Made by a program: the position numbers and the translations under genes | Notes under the pieces: model-generated | The model's database searches: none | What the model saw: only the letters and a program-made list of their open reading frames with translations | Told to the model about the DNA's origin: nothing | Shown: one piece after another, positions 34,048-42,622 of the stretch | Layout: every line of letters begins with the position of its first letter | How positions within the stretch are numbered: position 1 is the stretch's first letter | Source of the DNA: Microbacterium sp. 2FI | GTDB lineage: Bacteria; Actinomycetota; Actinomycetes; Actinomycetales; Microbacteriaceae | Direction of reading: 5' to 3' | Length of the DNA stretch: 64,000 bases | Assembly (NCBI RefSeq): GCF_005502885.1 | Contig: NZ_SCMR01000014.1 | Span: forward strand, 45,901 to 109,900

Positions 34048-35202
34048 ATGGACGACCTCACTTATCAGGCCGAAGAAGACGCCCGCGTCCTCGGGCGAAA
34101 GCTCGGCCTCAGCCGCCGGCAGCTGCTGGCCGCCACGACCGGAATGGCGGCAGCCGCCGTCGTCGGGCTCGGCGGTGGCCATGCGCACGCCCACGGCGGC
34201 GTCGCAGGCGGCGTCGCCGCGGCGAAGGGCGCCAACGGCGTCCTCGTGCCCCCGGGCAAGCGCGGCATCATCCTCTACACGGTGCGCGACGCTATCGGCC
34301 GCGACCCGAACACGAGCGAGTTCGCGTCGGGCTTCAAGGAGGTGCTGACCGAACTGTCGCGGATCGGCTACAAGCAGATCGAGTTCGCCGGGTACAACCA
34401 GAACGCCAACGCAGAGGGCGGGAACGTCAACAACGTCGCCGGAGCACAGCTCATGCGCACCTGGCTGGATGACCTCGGCCTCGAGGCCGAGGGCAACCAC
34501 GGTTCGATCCCGTCGACGATCACCGACGCGACCCTCGCGAGCTTCGACGCGGCGTGCGAGGTGGCAAACATCCTCGGGTTCGGCCACATCGGCACCGGCA
34601 ACGACCCGACCAGCAGCAGCTACCTCGCCGACTGGCAGCTCGCCGCCGAGCGGTGGAACATCCTCGGAGCGCGGGCGGCAACCCACGGTCTGAAGCTGTA
34701 CACGCACAACCACTCGCCCGCATACAGCTTCCTGCTCGACAGCGGCCCCAACGACGGGTTGGGCCGCCCGACACGCTCGAGCGGTCTGCGGCGCCTGGAG
34801 TGGTTCCTGCAGAACACCGACCCGAACTACGTCTACCTCGAGATGGACGTCTACTGGGCGCACGTCGCGCAGCACCAGCACCGGCAGTACACCGCCCCGG
34901 ACGGCACCGTCGTGGAGAAGATCTTCGACCCGGCCGGGCTCGTCGCCGCGCAGACCACGCGGTTCCCGCTCTTCCACGCGAAGGACGGCCGGACCAACCC
35001 GGCAAGCAGCAACGGCTACGACATCGTTCCGTTCGGCGCCGGCAACATCGACTACACGACGTTCTTCCAGCGCATCGGGGCCAAGGGCTACCACAACTCG
35101 ATGTGGGAGCAGGACAACGCCGGTGGCGGCTCCGCCAACCCCGGCCAGTCGCTCGCGTTCGCCCAGTCGTCGTACGACAACCTGGCGGCCCTCCGCGGCT
35201 GA
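34048..35202 (+). CDS. Tat-exported sugar phosphate isomerase/epimerase-fold protein
   Basis: A 384-residue protein of the AP-endonuclease-2/xylose-isomerase-like TIM-barrel family. The N-terminus has a twin-arginine signal, LSRRQLLAATTGMAAAAVVG, followed by a His/Gly-rich segment. The mature part shows GIILYTVRD, LSRIGYKQIEFAGYN, GLEAEGNHGSI, LKLYTHNHSPAYSF, YVYLEMDVYWA and FPLFHAKDGR; the Glu/Asp/His residues there are candidate metal ligands. The ATG at 34048 follows AAGGGAG. Exported members are often found beside sugar dehydrogenases in actinobacteria, as here. Reaction unknown; isomerisation or epimerisation of an oxidised sugar is inferred. Confidence 0.87.
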   Translation: MDDLTYQAEEDARVLGRKLGLSRRQLLAATTGMAAAAVVGLGGGHAHAHGGVAGGVAAAKGANGVLVPPGKRGIILYTVRDAIGRDPNTSEFASGFKEVLTELSRIGYKQIEFAGYNQNANAEGGNVNNVAGAQLMRTWLDDLGLEAEGNHGSIPSTITDATLASFDAACEVANILGFGHIGTGNDPTSSSYLADWQLAAERWNILGARAATHGLKLYTHNHSPAYSFLLDSGPNDGLGRPTRSSGLRRLEWFLQNTDPNYVYLEMDVYWAHVAQHQHRQYTAPDGTVVEKIFDPAGLVAAQTTRFPLFHAKDGRTNPASSNGYDIVPFGAGNIDYTTFFQRIGAKGYHNSMWEQDNAGGGSANPGQSLAFAQSSYDNLAALRG

Positions 35203-35238
35203 CACACGGTCAGGCCGCCCGCATCCGCGCGGACGGTC

Positions 35239-35277
35239 GGAGGGGGGCGCCGATTCCGGGTCCAAACGCCCCCCTCC
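35239..35277 (+). terminator. hairpin after the isomerase gene
   Basis: GGAGGGGGGCG (35239-35249) pairs perfectly with 35267-35277 over a 17-nt loop, 36 bp after the stop. Confidence 0.6.
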
Positions 35278-35368
35278 TCACTTCCTCCCTGAATCCCGCG
35301 AACCTCTCACCCCGGACCGGAAACCGGTCCACCTCCGCTGCACGACCCCAGATCTCGCAGCGGCTCGT

Positions 35369-35399
35369 CCGGGCCGCACGGCACCGCCGTGCGGCCCGG
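35369..35399. terminator. perfect 13-bp hairpin before the PQQ-type dehydrogenase gene
   Basis: CCGGGCCGCACGG (35369-35381) and its exact complement at 35387-35399 close a 5-nt loop, 43 bp before the next start. It could be a second terminator, attenuator or leader structure. Confidence 0.6.
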
Positions 35400-35442
35400 C
35401 TCCAGCAACGGATCCCGCCACCCCCATCCGACTGGAGTCCCC

Positions 35443-38223
35443 ATGCGTACGTCCCCGCCACGAATCGTGGCACTGGCGACCGGCTTCGCCGTCGCAGCAT
35501 CCCTCGTCATCGCCGCCCCAGCGGCCGCTCATCCCGGCCACGATCACGGCGATGAGATCACCGCCACCACGTGGGCGAACTACGAACGCGTCACACTGTC
35601 ACGCAGTCTCGGCGAGCCGATCGACATGGCCGTCCTGCCTGACTCGCGCGTGCTGACCACGGCTCGCGGCGGCCAGATCCGCCTCACCGACCCCGCCCAG
35701 GGCACGACGACGATCGTCAACACGATCGACGTGTACGCCAACTCGGAGGACGGCCTGCAGACCATCACCCTCGACCCCGCGTTCGACGAGAACGGGTGGG
35801 TGTACCTCTACTACGCCCCCCGCGAGATGGTCGCCCCCTACCCCGCGACGACGGCGACAGGTTCGGCGCCGAACACGCTGCCGGCGGGCGCGGACGCCAC
35901 CTACTGGAACCAGTGGCTCGGCTACAACCAGGTGAGCCGCTTCCAGTGGAACGAGGAGACCGACTCGCTCGACCTCACCACGAAGCAGGACATCATCCGC
36001 GTCGAGGTTCAGCGCGGTCAGTGCTGTCACGTCGGCGGCGACGTCGCGTTCGACAAGGACGGCAACCTGCTGCTCTCGACGGGCGACAACACGCCGGCGA
36101 GCACCCCGGGCGCCAACGGCTTCGCGCCGATGAACGACCGGGTCGGCTACAACCCGGGCTTCGACGCACGGCGCGGGGCGGGCAACACCAATGACCTGCG
36201 CGGCAAGATCCTGCGCATCGACGTGCAGGCGGACGGCAGCTACACGATCCCCGCGGGCAACCTGTTCGCGCCGGGGACGGCCAATACGCGTCCCGAGATC
36301 TTCGCGATGGGCCTGCGCAATCCGTTCCGCATCGACTCGGATCCGGTGACCGGCGCCATCACGTGGGGCGACTACGGGCCCGATGCCGGCACGGCCAATG
36401 CTCTCCGCGGCCCGATGGGGTACGTCGAGTGGCAGTCCACGACGGTGCCGATCAACGGCGGCTGGCCGTTCTGCCACGGGCCGAACGCAAACTACAACGA
36501 TTGGGACTACGAGACGCTCACGCCGGGCGCCTTCTACGACTGCGACGGCACCCTCGTCAACAACAGCCCGTACAACACCGGGATCAGCGTGCTGCCGAGC
36601 GCAACCGCGCCGCAGCTCTGGTACGGCGATCAGCCGACCCACCAGCCGTGGCCGGAGTTCGGCTCGGGAGGTCAGGGGCCGATGGGCGGACCCACCTACC
36701 GCTACGACGAGGAGAACCCCGCGACCACGAAGTTCCCGGCGTACTGGGACGGCAAGGCGTTCATGGCCGAGTTCTCGCGCGACCGCGTGTTCGTCTACAG
36801 CCAGGACGACCCCGACGGCGAAGTGACCCGCATCGAGAACTTCCTGCCCAACGCGTCGCTCACCGCCGCGGGGATGCCGCCGTGGGACAACCCGATCGAC
36901 ATCGAGTTCGGCCCTGACGGATCGCTCTACGTTCTCGACTACGGCGACGGCTTCTTCCGCCCGAACCCCGACTCGGGCCTGTACCGCGTCGACTACGTCG
37001 AGGGCACGAAGGGTCCGCGCGTCGATCTCGAGGCGTCGGTGACGTCGGGCCAGGGCCCGCTGACCGTCGACTTCTCAGCAGCCGACTCGACCCACCCCGA
37101 CGGGCTCGCACTGAGCTTCGCGTGGGACGTCGAAGGTGACGGAACGTTCACACCGGGCGAGGCGACCACCTCGCACACCTACACCGTTGACGGCCAGTAC
37201 GCAGCCCGCGTGCAGGTGACCGACTCGGCGGGTCGCGTGAGCCTGGCATCGGTCACGATCACGGTGGGCAACACCGCGCCCGTGGTCGAGATCGTGACGC
37301 CGGTCAACGGATCGTTCACCGACTGGGGTGACATCGTCGAACTCGAGGTGAAGGTCACCGATCCCGAGGACGGCGCCGCGATCGACTGCAGCCGTGTGCT
37401 GTGGAGCTACGGCCTCGGACACGACAACACCCACACCCACCCGCTGTTCACCGGTTCGGGCTGCACGGCCCAGGTCGAGACGTCTCTCGAAGCCGGCCAC
37501 GGCGAGACCGAGAACATCTACGCGCAGATCGGCGTCTCGTACACCGACCTCGGCGGAGCGGTGGCGCCGGCACTCACCGGTGACGCGGTGACGCTGCTGA
37601 ATCCGCGTGAGCTGCAGGCCGAGCACGCCGACGCCCGCACGGCGGGTGTCGCGGTGGTCGACGACGAGTCGGCCTCGGCGTTCCGCAAGCTCACCGGCCT
37701 CGTGCCGGGCGAGTCGATCTCGTACGAGCCGGTCGAGCTCGGCGGCATCACAGGTGTCGAGCTGCGTGCGATGGGCACCGGTCAGGTGTCGCTGCACTGG
37801 GGCGATGCCGCGGCCGACGCGTTCGCGACGTTCAACGTCTCGTCTGCGGGTGCCTGGTCGCTCGTGTCCACACCGCTGATCGAGGTTCCGGAAGGCACCG
37901 GCACGATCGTCGTCACCTCCACCGGAGGCGTCGATCTCGACCGGCTGCTGTTCACGACGTCGATCGCCGACATCAAGGCGACTCTGGCGGCGCTCCGCGC
38001 TGACGGAGACGTCACGAACGGCGCGCTGACCTCGCTCGGCATCCGTCTGGATCGCGCGTCGGCGGCCCTCGCCGCAGGCAACGAGGCGAAGGCGCTCAGC
38101 GAACTGCGCTTCGTGCTCGTTCAGATCCCCGAGCGGGTCGAGAACGTCGAAGCCCGCGCCGTGCTGCAGCGCGCGGTCGAGGCGGTGATCGCCGACATCG
38201 AGCAGCCGAGCGCACAGGAGTAA
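35443..38223 (+). CDS. secreted PQQ-dependent sugar dehydrogenase with PKD and C-terminal carbohydrate-binding-like domains
   Basis: A 926-residue exported protein. The Sec signal ends in APAAAHP near 30. A GSDH/sorbosone-dehydrogenase beta-propeller spans about 50-530 (DMAVLPDSRVLTTARGGQI, GWVYLYYAP, GDVAFDKDGNLLLSTGDN, LRGKILRIDV, EIFAMGLRNPFRI, FGPDGSLYVLDYGDG). A PKD domain lies near 540-615 (LSFAWDVEGDGTF, HTYTVDGQY), then an Ig-like segment. A CBM6-like sandwich follows at about 730-840 and a helical tail. It probably oxidises extracellular sugars using PQQ; PQQ biosynthesis genes are not in the window. It sits 240 bp after the exported isomerase. Confidence 0.87.
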   Translation: MRTSPPRIVALATGFAVAASLVIAAPAAAHPGHDHGDEITATTWANYERVTLSRSLGEPIDMAVLPDSRVLTTARGGQIRLTDPAQGTTTIVNTIDVYANSEDGLQTITLDPAFDENGWVYLYYAPREMVAPYPATTATGSAPNTLPAGADATYWNQWLGYNQVSRFQWNEETDSLDLTTKQDIIRVEVQRGQCCHVGGDVAFDKDGNLLLSTGDNTPASTPGANGFAPMNDRVGYNPGFDARRGAGNTNDLRGKILRIDVQADGSYTIPAGNLFAPGTANTRPEIFAMGLRNPFRIDSDPVTGAITWGDYGPDAGTANALRGPMGYVEWQSTTVPINGGWPFCHGPNANYNDWDYETLTPGAFYDCDGTLVNNSPYNTGISVLPSATAPQLWYGDQPTHQPWPEFGSGGQGPMGGPTYRYDEENPATTKFPAYWDGKAFMAEFSRDRVFVYSQDDPDGEVTRIENFLPNASLTAAGMPPWDNPIDIEFGPDGSLYVLDYGDGFFRPNPDSGLYRVDYVEGTKGPRVDLEASVTSGQGPLTVDFSAADSTHPDGLALSFAWDVEGDGTFTPGEATTSHTYTVDGQYAARVQVTDSAGRVSLASVTITVGNTAPVVEIVTPVNGSFTDWGDIVELEVKVTDPEDGAAIDCSRVLWSYGLGHDNTHTHPLFTGSGCTAQVETSLEAGHGETENIYAQIGVSYTDLGGAVAPALTGDAVTLLNPRELQAEHADARTAGVAVVDDESASAFRKLTGLVPGESISYEPVELGGITGVELRAMGTGQVSLHWGDAAADAFATFNVSSAGAWSLVSTPLIEVPEGTGTIVVTSTGGVDLDRLLFTTSIADIKATLAALRADGDVTNGALTSLGIRLDRASAALAAGNEAKALSELRFVLVQIPERVENVEARAVLQRAVEAVIADIEQPSAQE

Positions 38224-38237
38224 CCCGAATACAGGCC

Positions 38238-38280
38238 GGTGCGGCCGGATCACTTCCTGGCGGGATCCGCCGGCCGCACC
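38238..38280. terminator. hairpin after the dehydrogenase gene
   Basis: GGTGCGGCCGG (38238-38248) pairs with 38270-38280; inner GGATC/GATCC can extend it. Confidence 0.65.
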
Positions 38281-38286
38281 CCCTTC

Positions 38287-38322
38287 GACCGGGCCGTGTT
38301 CCTTCGGGAGCGCGGCCCGGTC
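38287..38322. terminator. second, bidirectional hairpin between convergent genes
   Basis: GACCGGGCCG (38287-38296) pairs with 38313-38322, lying between the convergent dehydrogenase (+) and MocA-like (-) genes. Confidence 0.6.
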
Positions 38323-38342
38323 CTTGTGGTTGCAGGGGTGGG

Positions 38343-38903
38343 TCAGCGGGTGTCGATGTCGGCGCCCGACCACAGGTCGCCACACTCGACGTCGACGACG
38401 CCGTGCGTGGCGAGGTAGGGGCGCGCGCCGCGGTCGCCGGTGACGGCCGCGGCGACAGCGTCGAAGTGGTGTGCGCCGATCGCGACGGGGTGGCCGGGCC
38501 TGCCGTCGTAGATCGCCTGCGCGAGGCCGTCGCGGGGCTCGGGGCCGAGGGCGGCCAGCACACGGACGACGGCGGCGGGTGCGGCATCCGGCGTATCGAC
38601 GGGCGTCACGACGACCGCGTCGCACGCGAGGACGGATGCCGCGGCCAGCCCCGCCCGCAGGGTCGCCGACACTCCGTCGCTCCAGTCGGGCACCGTGACG
38701 ACCTCTGCGCCGGGCGGCACGAGGGCTGCCACTTCGTCGCCGTGCGCACCGACGGCGACGAGCACCCGGTCGCAGCCACCGTCGTGCAACATGCGCACGG
38801 CGAGGTCGACCCAGGGGGTGCCGTCGGTCGCGCGGGCGAAGCCCTTCGGGCCGCCGAAGCGCGTTCCGCCGCCGGCGGCGAGGACGAGTCCGCAGGCGTG
38901 CAT
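38343..38903 (-). CDS. MocA/MobA-like nucleotidyltransferase
   Basis: A 186-residue NTP-transferase of the molybdenum-cofactor cytidylyltransferase group. It starts with GLVLAAGGGTRFGGPKGFA, the nucleotide-binding loop, then VVVTPVDTPDAAP (Mg-binding Asp) and GRPGHPVAIGAHHF. Such proteins attach CMP to molybdopterin for xanthine-dehydrogenase-type enzymes, and the genes for that enzyme lie 3 kb away. It is divergent from the xdhC-like gene, 92 bp apart. Confidence 0.86.
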   Translation of the reverse strand: MHACGLVLAAGGGTRFGGPKGFARATDGTPWVDLAVRMLHDGGCDRVLVAVGAHGDEVAALVPPGAEVVTVPDWSDGVSATLRAGLAAASVLACDAVVVTPVDTPDAAPAAVVRVLAALGPEPRDGLAQAIYDGRPGHPVAIGAHHFDAVAAAVTGDRGARPYLATHGVVDVECGDLWSGADIDTR

Positions 38904-38982
38904 CGCGCTCCTCGCGTCGGGGTGCGCCGCGGGTCGGCGCCGCCATTTCCCTGAGCGTAGTGCGCCGGAAACACGTCGGGAT

Positions 38983-38988
38983 TAGCGT
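38983..38988 (+). promoter_or_regulatory. -10-like hexamer close to the XdhC start
   Basis: TAGCGT ends 7 bp before the ATG at 38996. The 7-bp gap GAGGAGC could alternatively be a Shine-Dalgarno site. Confidence 0.35.
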
Positions 38989-38995
38989 GAGGAGC

Positions 38996-40063
38996 ATGCT
39001 CGAACTCGCGAGGGAACTGCTGCCGGTGCTGCACCGCGGCGAGCCCGTCGCGGTGGTCGTTGTCACGCGCGTCGCGCGCAGCGCGCCCCGCGGCGAGGGC
39101 GCGTCGATGGCGGTCACCGCCGAGGGCCGCGTGATCGGATCGATCTCGGGCGGGTGCGTGGAGGGCGACGCGGTCGTGCTCGCCCACACCGCCCGCTTCT
39201 CGGGGGCTCAGACCGCGCGGCTGGGGTTCTCGGACGACGCGGCCCATGCCGCCGGCCTCGCGTGCGGCGGCAGCGTCGAGGTGATCGCGTTCGCGGTCGC
39301 GCCCGACGCGGTCACGATGGCCGCACTCGAGGCGGCTGCGGCAGGGCGGGCGGTGACCGTCGGGATCACGGCGGCGGGGCGGGTGGTCGCGATCGACGGT
39401 GGCTTCGCGGCGACGGATGCCGAGAGCACCGACCAGCCGATCGTCGTCCTGTCGGTCGCCCGAGCGCCGCGGCTCATCATCCTCGGCGCGAGCGAGCACG
39501 CCGTCGCCCTCTGCCGCATCGGGGCCGCCGCCGGCTTCGCCGTCACGGTGTGCGACGTGTGGGAGACCCTCGCGACGCACGAGCGCTTCCCCGACGCCGC
39601 CGAGATCGTCGTCGGGATGCCGCACGAGTTGCTCGCTGCGCTCGACCCGCACGACCTCGATGCGAACACCGCCGTGTGCGTGCTGACGCACGACGAGCGG
39701 CTCGATGTGCCGGCACTCGCGGTCGCCCTTCGGCTTCCGGTCGGGTTCGTGGGTGCGATGGGCGCGCGCGGCACGGTCGCGCATCGGGCACGGATGCTGC
39801 GAGACGCGGGTGTCTCCGAGATCGACCTCGCGCGCCTGCACTCCCCGCTCGGACTCGACCTCGGGGGGCGGACGCCGGACGAGACGGCGCTGTCGGTGCT
39901 CGCCGAGATCGTGGCCTCGCGGCACGGCGGCAGCGGTGCTCCGCTGCGCGAGCGCGACGGAGCGATCCACCGGGAGCGCCGACCGGATGCACACGTCGAT
40001 GCGGCGCGCTCGTGCGCAGCATCCATCGCCTTCACCCCCGACCCCGCAGGAGCAGCCGAATGA
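38996..40063 (+). CDS. XdhC/CoxI-family molybdenum enzyme maturation factor
   Basis: A 355-residue XdhC-type chaperone that delivers sulfurated molybdenum cofactor to xanthine dehydrogenase. The N-terminal CoxI domain has VVVVTRVARSAPRGEGASMAV and IGSISGGCVEGD. The C-terminal Rossmann domain starts at LIILGASEHAVALCRIGAAAGF and contains GFVGAMGARGTVAHR plus LHSPLGLDLGGRTPDE, the family signature. The C-terminal 40 residues are low-complexity. Its stop overlaps the next start (ATGA). Confidence 0.9.
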   Translation: MLELARELLPVLHRGEPVAVVVVTRVARSAPRGEGASMAVTAEGRVIGSISGGCVEGDAVVLAHTARFSGAQTARLGFSDDAAHAAGLACGGSVEVIAFAVAPDAVTMAALEAAAAGRAVTVGITAAGRVVAIDGGFAATDAESTDQPIVVLSVARAPRLIILGASEHAVALCRIGAAAGFAVTVCDVWETLATHERFPDAAEIVVGMPHELLAALDPHDLDANTAVCVLTHDERLDVPALAVALRLPVGFVGAMGARGTVAHRARMLRDAGVSEIDLARLHSPLGLDLGGRTPDETALSVLAEIVASRHGGSGAPLRERDGAIHRERRPDAHVDAARSCAASIAFTPDPAGAAE

Positions 40064-41418
40064 CGCGCACCATCATCGAAGGCGGTCATGTCGCCACGGT
40101 CGACAGCGAGTCGGCGGAGTACGACGGCGGCCACGTGGTCGTCGACGACGGGCGGATCGTCGCGGTGGGTGCGGGCCGTGCGCCCGAGCAGTGGCGCGAC
40201 GGCGCCGAGGTCGTCGATGCGCGCGGGTGCCTCGTGACACCCGGGCTCATCAACACGCACCACCACCTGTACCAGTGGCTCACGCGCGGGTACGCGCAGG
40301 ACTCGATCCTGTTCGACTGGCTGACGGCGCTGTATCCGCTGTGGTCGCAGATCGATGCGCGGCTCACCGGCGTCGGGGCGGCAGGAGCGATGGCGGTGCT
40401 GGCGCGCTCAGGCTGCACGACCGTCGGCGACCACCACTACATCTTCCCGAAGGGGTCGGGCGACATCGTCGGCGCGCTCGTCGAGTCGGCGGCGACCGTC
40501 GGCGTGCGGTTGCACGCGACGCGCGGCTCGATGGATCTGGGTGCTTCGGAGGGCGGCCTGCCTCCGGATTTCGCGGTCGAGACGACGGATGCCGCACTCG
40601 CGGCCTCGCAGGAAGCGGTCGAGCGGTATCACGACCCTTCCTTCGACGCGATGGTGCGAATCGCGATCGCGCCGTGCTCGCCGTTCTCGGTGACCGCCGA
40701 TCTGCTGCGGGAATCGGCGGTGCTCGCGCGGTCGCTGGGCGTGCGGCTGCACACGCACGCGTCGGAGACCGTCGAGGAGGACGCCTACTGCGCCGAGCAC
40801 TTCGGCAAGACGCCGACGCAGTACCTCGAAGACCTCGGCTGGCTCGGCGACGACGTGTGGATGGCGCACTGCGTCCACCTCGACGATCGCGCGATCGAGC
40901 GGTACGCGGCCACCGGCACGGGCGTCGCGCACTGCCCGTCGTCGAACGGACGCCTGGCATCGGGAATCGCGCCGGTGCGCGACCTGCTGCGGGCGGGGGT
41001 TCCGGTGGGGCTCGGCGTCGACGGCGCCGCGTCGAACGAGTCGGGGCAGCTGGGCATCGAGATCCGCGAAGCCGTGCTGATGGGGCGCCTGCGCACCGGC
41101 GCGGATTCGTTCAGCGTGAGAGACGGGCTGCGCATCGCGACGATGGGCGGGGCTCGCGTGCTCGGCCGGCAGGACGAGATCGGCTCGCTCGAGGTCGGAA
41201 AGCTCGCCGACATCGCGGTGTGGCAGGTCGACCGGGTGGAGCACGCCGGCATCCTCGACCCCGTCGCGGCTCTCGGGCTCGGCGCGATGCCGCCGCTCAA
41301 GCGCCTGTTCGTGGGTGGTCGGGTGCTCATCGAGGACCAGACGCTCGTCACCACCGACGAGGACGCGCTGGCGCGAGGTGTCGCCGCGGCGTCGCGGGAG
41401 CTGGCCGAGAGGCTCTGA
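40060..41418 (+). CDS. amidohydrolase, 8-oxoguanine/guanine deaminase-like
   Basis: A 452-residue metal-dependent deaminase of the AtzB/8-oxoguanine deaminase group. The metal site includes LINTHHHLYQWLTRG (HxH near 66), LHTHASETVEEDAYC (His near 240 and Glu), and GVAHCPSSNGRLASG. GLGVDGAASNES carries the catalytic Asp. It is coupled to the xdhC-like gene and 358 bp upstream of xanthine dehydrogenase. It probably deaminates guanine or 8-oxoguanine, feeding xanthine or urate into the pathway. Other aminopurines or triazines cannot be excluded. Confidence 0.86.
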   Translation: MTRTIIEGGHVATVDSESAEYDGGHVVVDDGRIVAVGAGRAPEQWRDGAEVVDARGCLVTPGLINTHHHLYQWLTRGYAQDSILFDWLTALYPLWSQIDARLTGVGAAGAMAVLARSGCTTVGDHHYIFPKGSGDIVGALVESAATVGVRLHATRGSMDLGASEGGLPPDFAVETTDAALAASQEAVERYHDPSFDAMVRIAIAPCSPFSVTADLLRESAVLARSLGVRLHTHASETVEEDAYCAEHFGKTPTQYLEDLGWLGDDVWMAHCVHLDDRAIERYAATGTGVAHCPSSNGRLASGIAPVRDLLRAGVPVGLGVDGAASNESGQLGIEIREAVLMGRLRTGADSFSVRDGLRIATMGGARVLGRQDEIGSLEVGKLADIAVWQVDRVEHAGILDPVAALGLGAMPPLKRLFVGGRVLIEDQTLVTTDEDALARGVAAASRELAERL

Positions 41419-41463
41419 GGCGGGGTCGGCCGCGCGGCGCACGCGGCCGGCGCACGCGGCCGG

Positions 41464-41547
41464 CGGCGAGTGCACGACCTAGCGCCGAGTGCACGACCTA
41501 GCCGCGCGGGCACGGCGTGCGCTCGGCGGTAACCCGTGCACTCGGCG
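41464..41547. repeat. 84-bp four-unit element (family CGCCGAGTGCACG)
   Basis: Four 13-bp units spaced 19 bp: two forward (41464, 41483) and two inverted (41516, 41535), forming nested hairpins. It is related to 52331-52413 and starts 46 bp after a stop codon. Confidence 0.75.
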
Positions 41548-41602
41548 GTCCGGCGCGCCGCTCGGCACAGGGGGAGGAACCGGCATCCGGCCTCGGCTGC
41601 TC

Positions 41603-41663
41603 GTCGAGATGACGCAGATCGTCGCGTGCGCGGAGCGGCAAGAGCAATCTGCGTCGTCTCGGC
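41603..41663. repeat. inverted repeat GTCGAGATGACGCAGAT
   Basis: 17-bp arms (41603-41619 and 41647-41663, 15/17 paired) around a 27-nt loop, just downstream of the four-unit element. Confidence 0.6.
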
Positions 41664-41776
41664 GGCAGCAGGGTGGAGGGGAGACCGTCCGGCCCCCGAA
41701 ACACCGCCGAAACCGCGTCTTGGTTGACTGACCGCCCAGGCCCGCACAGCATGGGACACGAGGGAGGTGGTGCACC

Positions 41777-42622
41777 GTGGACGTCGTGACGGTCACCGGC
41801 TATCGCCGCGCGCGCACCCGAGCCGACCTCGCGCTCGCGCCGGGCGAGGTCTTCCTCGCGGGCGGCACGTGGCTCATGAGCGAGCCGCAGCCCAGCACCA
41901 CCGGCTTCGTCGACCTCACCACCCTCGACTGGCCCGCCCTCGAGATCACCCATGCGGGGCTGCGCATCGGCGCGACCTGCACGATCGCCGAGCTCGTCGC
42001 GTGGGCCGAGGGTCGCGCCGAGCTCGCAGTTCCCGAGGGGTGGGCGGCAGCATCCGTCATCCCCGACGCGGCGAACGCGCTCCTCGCGTCCTTCAAGATC
42101 TGGAACACCGCGACCGTGGGCGGCAACCTCTGCCGCACGTTCGCCGCGGCATCCATGGTGTCGCTCGCCGTCGCCCTCGACGGCACCGCCGAGGTCTGGA
42201 CGCCCGACGGCGGTACCCGCACGCTCGCCGTCGCCGACCTTCCCACCGGCAACGGCACCAACGCGCTGGCGCCGGGCGAGATCGTGCGCGCAATCGACCT
42301 GCCCGCCGACGCCCTGCGCGCCCGCACGCTGCTGCGAAAGATCGCGCTCGCCGAACTCGGGCGCTCGGGCGCCGTCGTCACCGGCCGCGTCGACCTCGAC
42401 GGCTCGGCGGTCTTCGCGGTCACGGCCGCGACGCTGCGGCCTGCGGTCTTCCGCTTCGCGGGGATTCCGGATGCCGAGGCCCTCGCCTCAGCGATCGGCG
42501 ACGCGCCGGACTTCTACACCGACCCGCTCGGCGCCGCGGACTGGCGCCGCGGGGTCAGCATCGTGCTCGGCGAGCGCATCCGCGCCGAACTCGAAGCCGG
42601 AGTCGCGGGAGCAACGCCGTGA
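41777..42622 (+). CDS. xdhB: xanthine dehydrogenase FAD-binding subunit
   Basis: A 281-residue FAD subunit of the CoxM/XdhB type. GEVFLAGGTWLMSEPQP is a variant FAD-binding loop, LRIGATCTIAELV and FKIWNTATVGGNLCRTFAAASMVSLAVALD the second FAD motif. It passes electrons from the 2Fe-2S domain to NAD. GTG 41777 is preceded by GGGAGG; the stop overlaps the next gene (GTGA, 42619-42622). Confidence 0.9.
   Translation: MDVVTVTGYRRARTRADLALAPGEVFLAGGTWLMSEPQPSTTGFVDLTTLDWPALEITHAGLRIGATCTIAELVAWAEGRAELAVPEGWAAASVIPDAANALLASFKIWNTATVGGNLCRTFAAASMVSLAVALDGTAEVWTPDGGTRTLAVADLPTGNGTNALAPGEIVRAIDLPADALRARTLLRKIALAELGRSGAVVTGRVDLDGSAVFAVTAATLRPAVFRFAGIPDAEALASAIGDAPDFYTDPLGAADWRRGVSIVLGERIRAELEAGVAGATP

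Larger units (their letters stand above)
41419..41776. other. 358-bp intergenic region with two palindromic elements
   Basis: No gene is seen. It contains a GC-rich tract, a four-unit CGCCGAGTGCACG element (41464-41547), a second inverted repeat (41603-41663) and GGGAGG before the next GTG. Confidence 0.65.

Noticed and set aside
41464..41547. CRISPR-like array, from the regularly spaced 13-bp units
   Set aside because: Units are only 13 bp, change orientation, number four, and the gaps are 6-20 bp; no cas gene is nearby.
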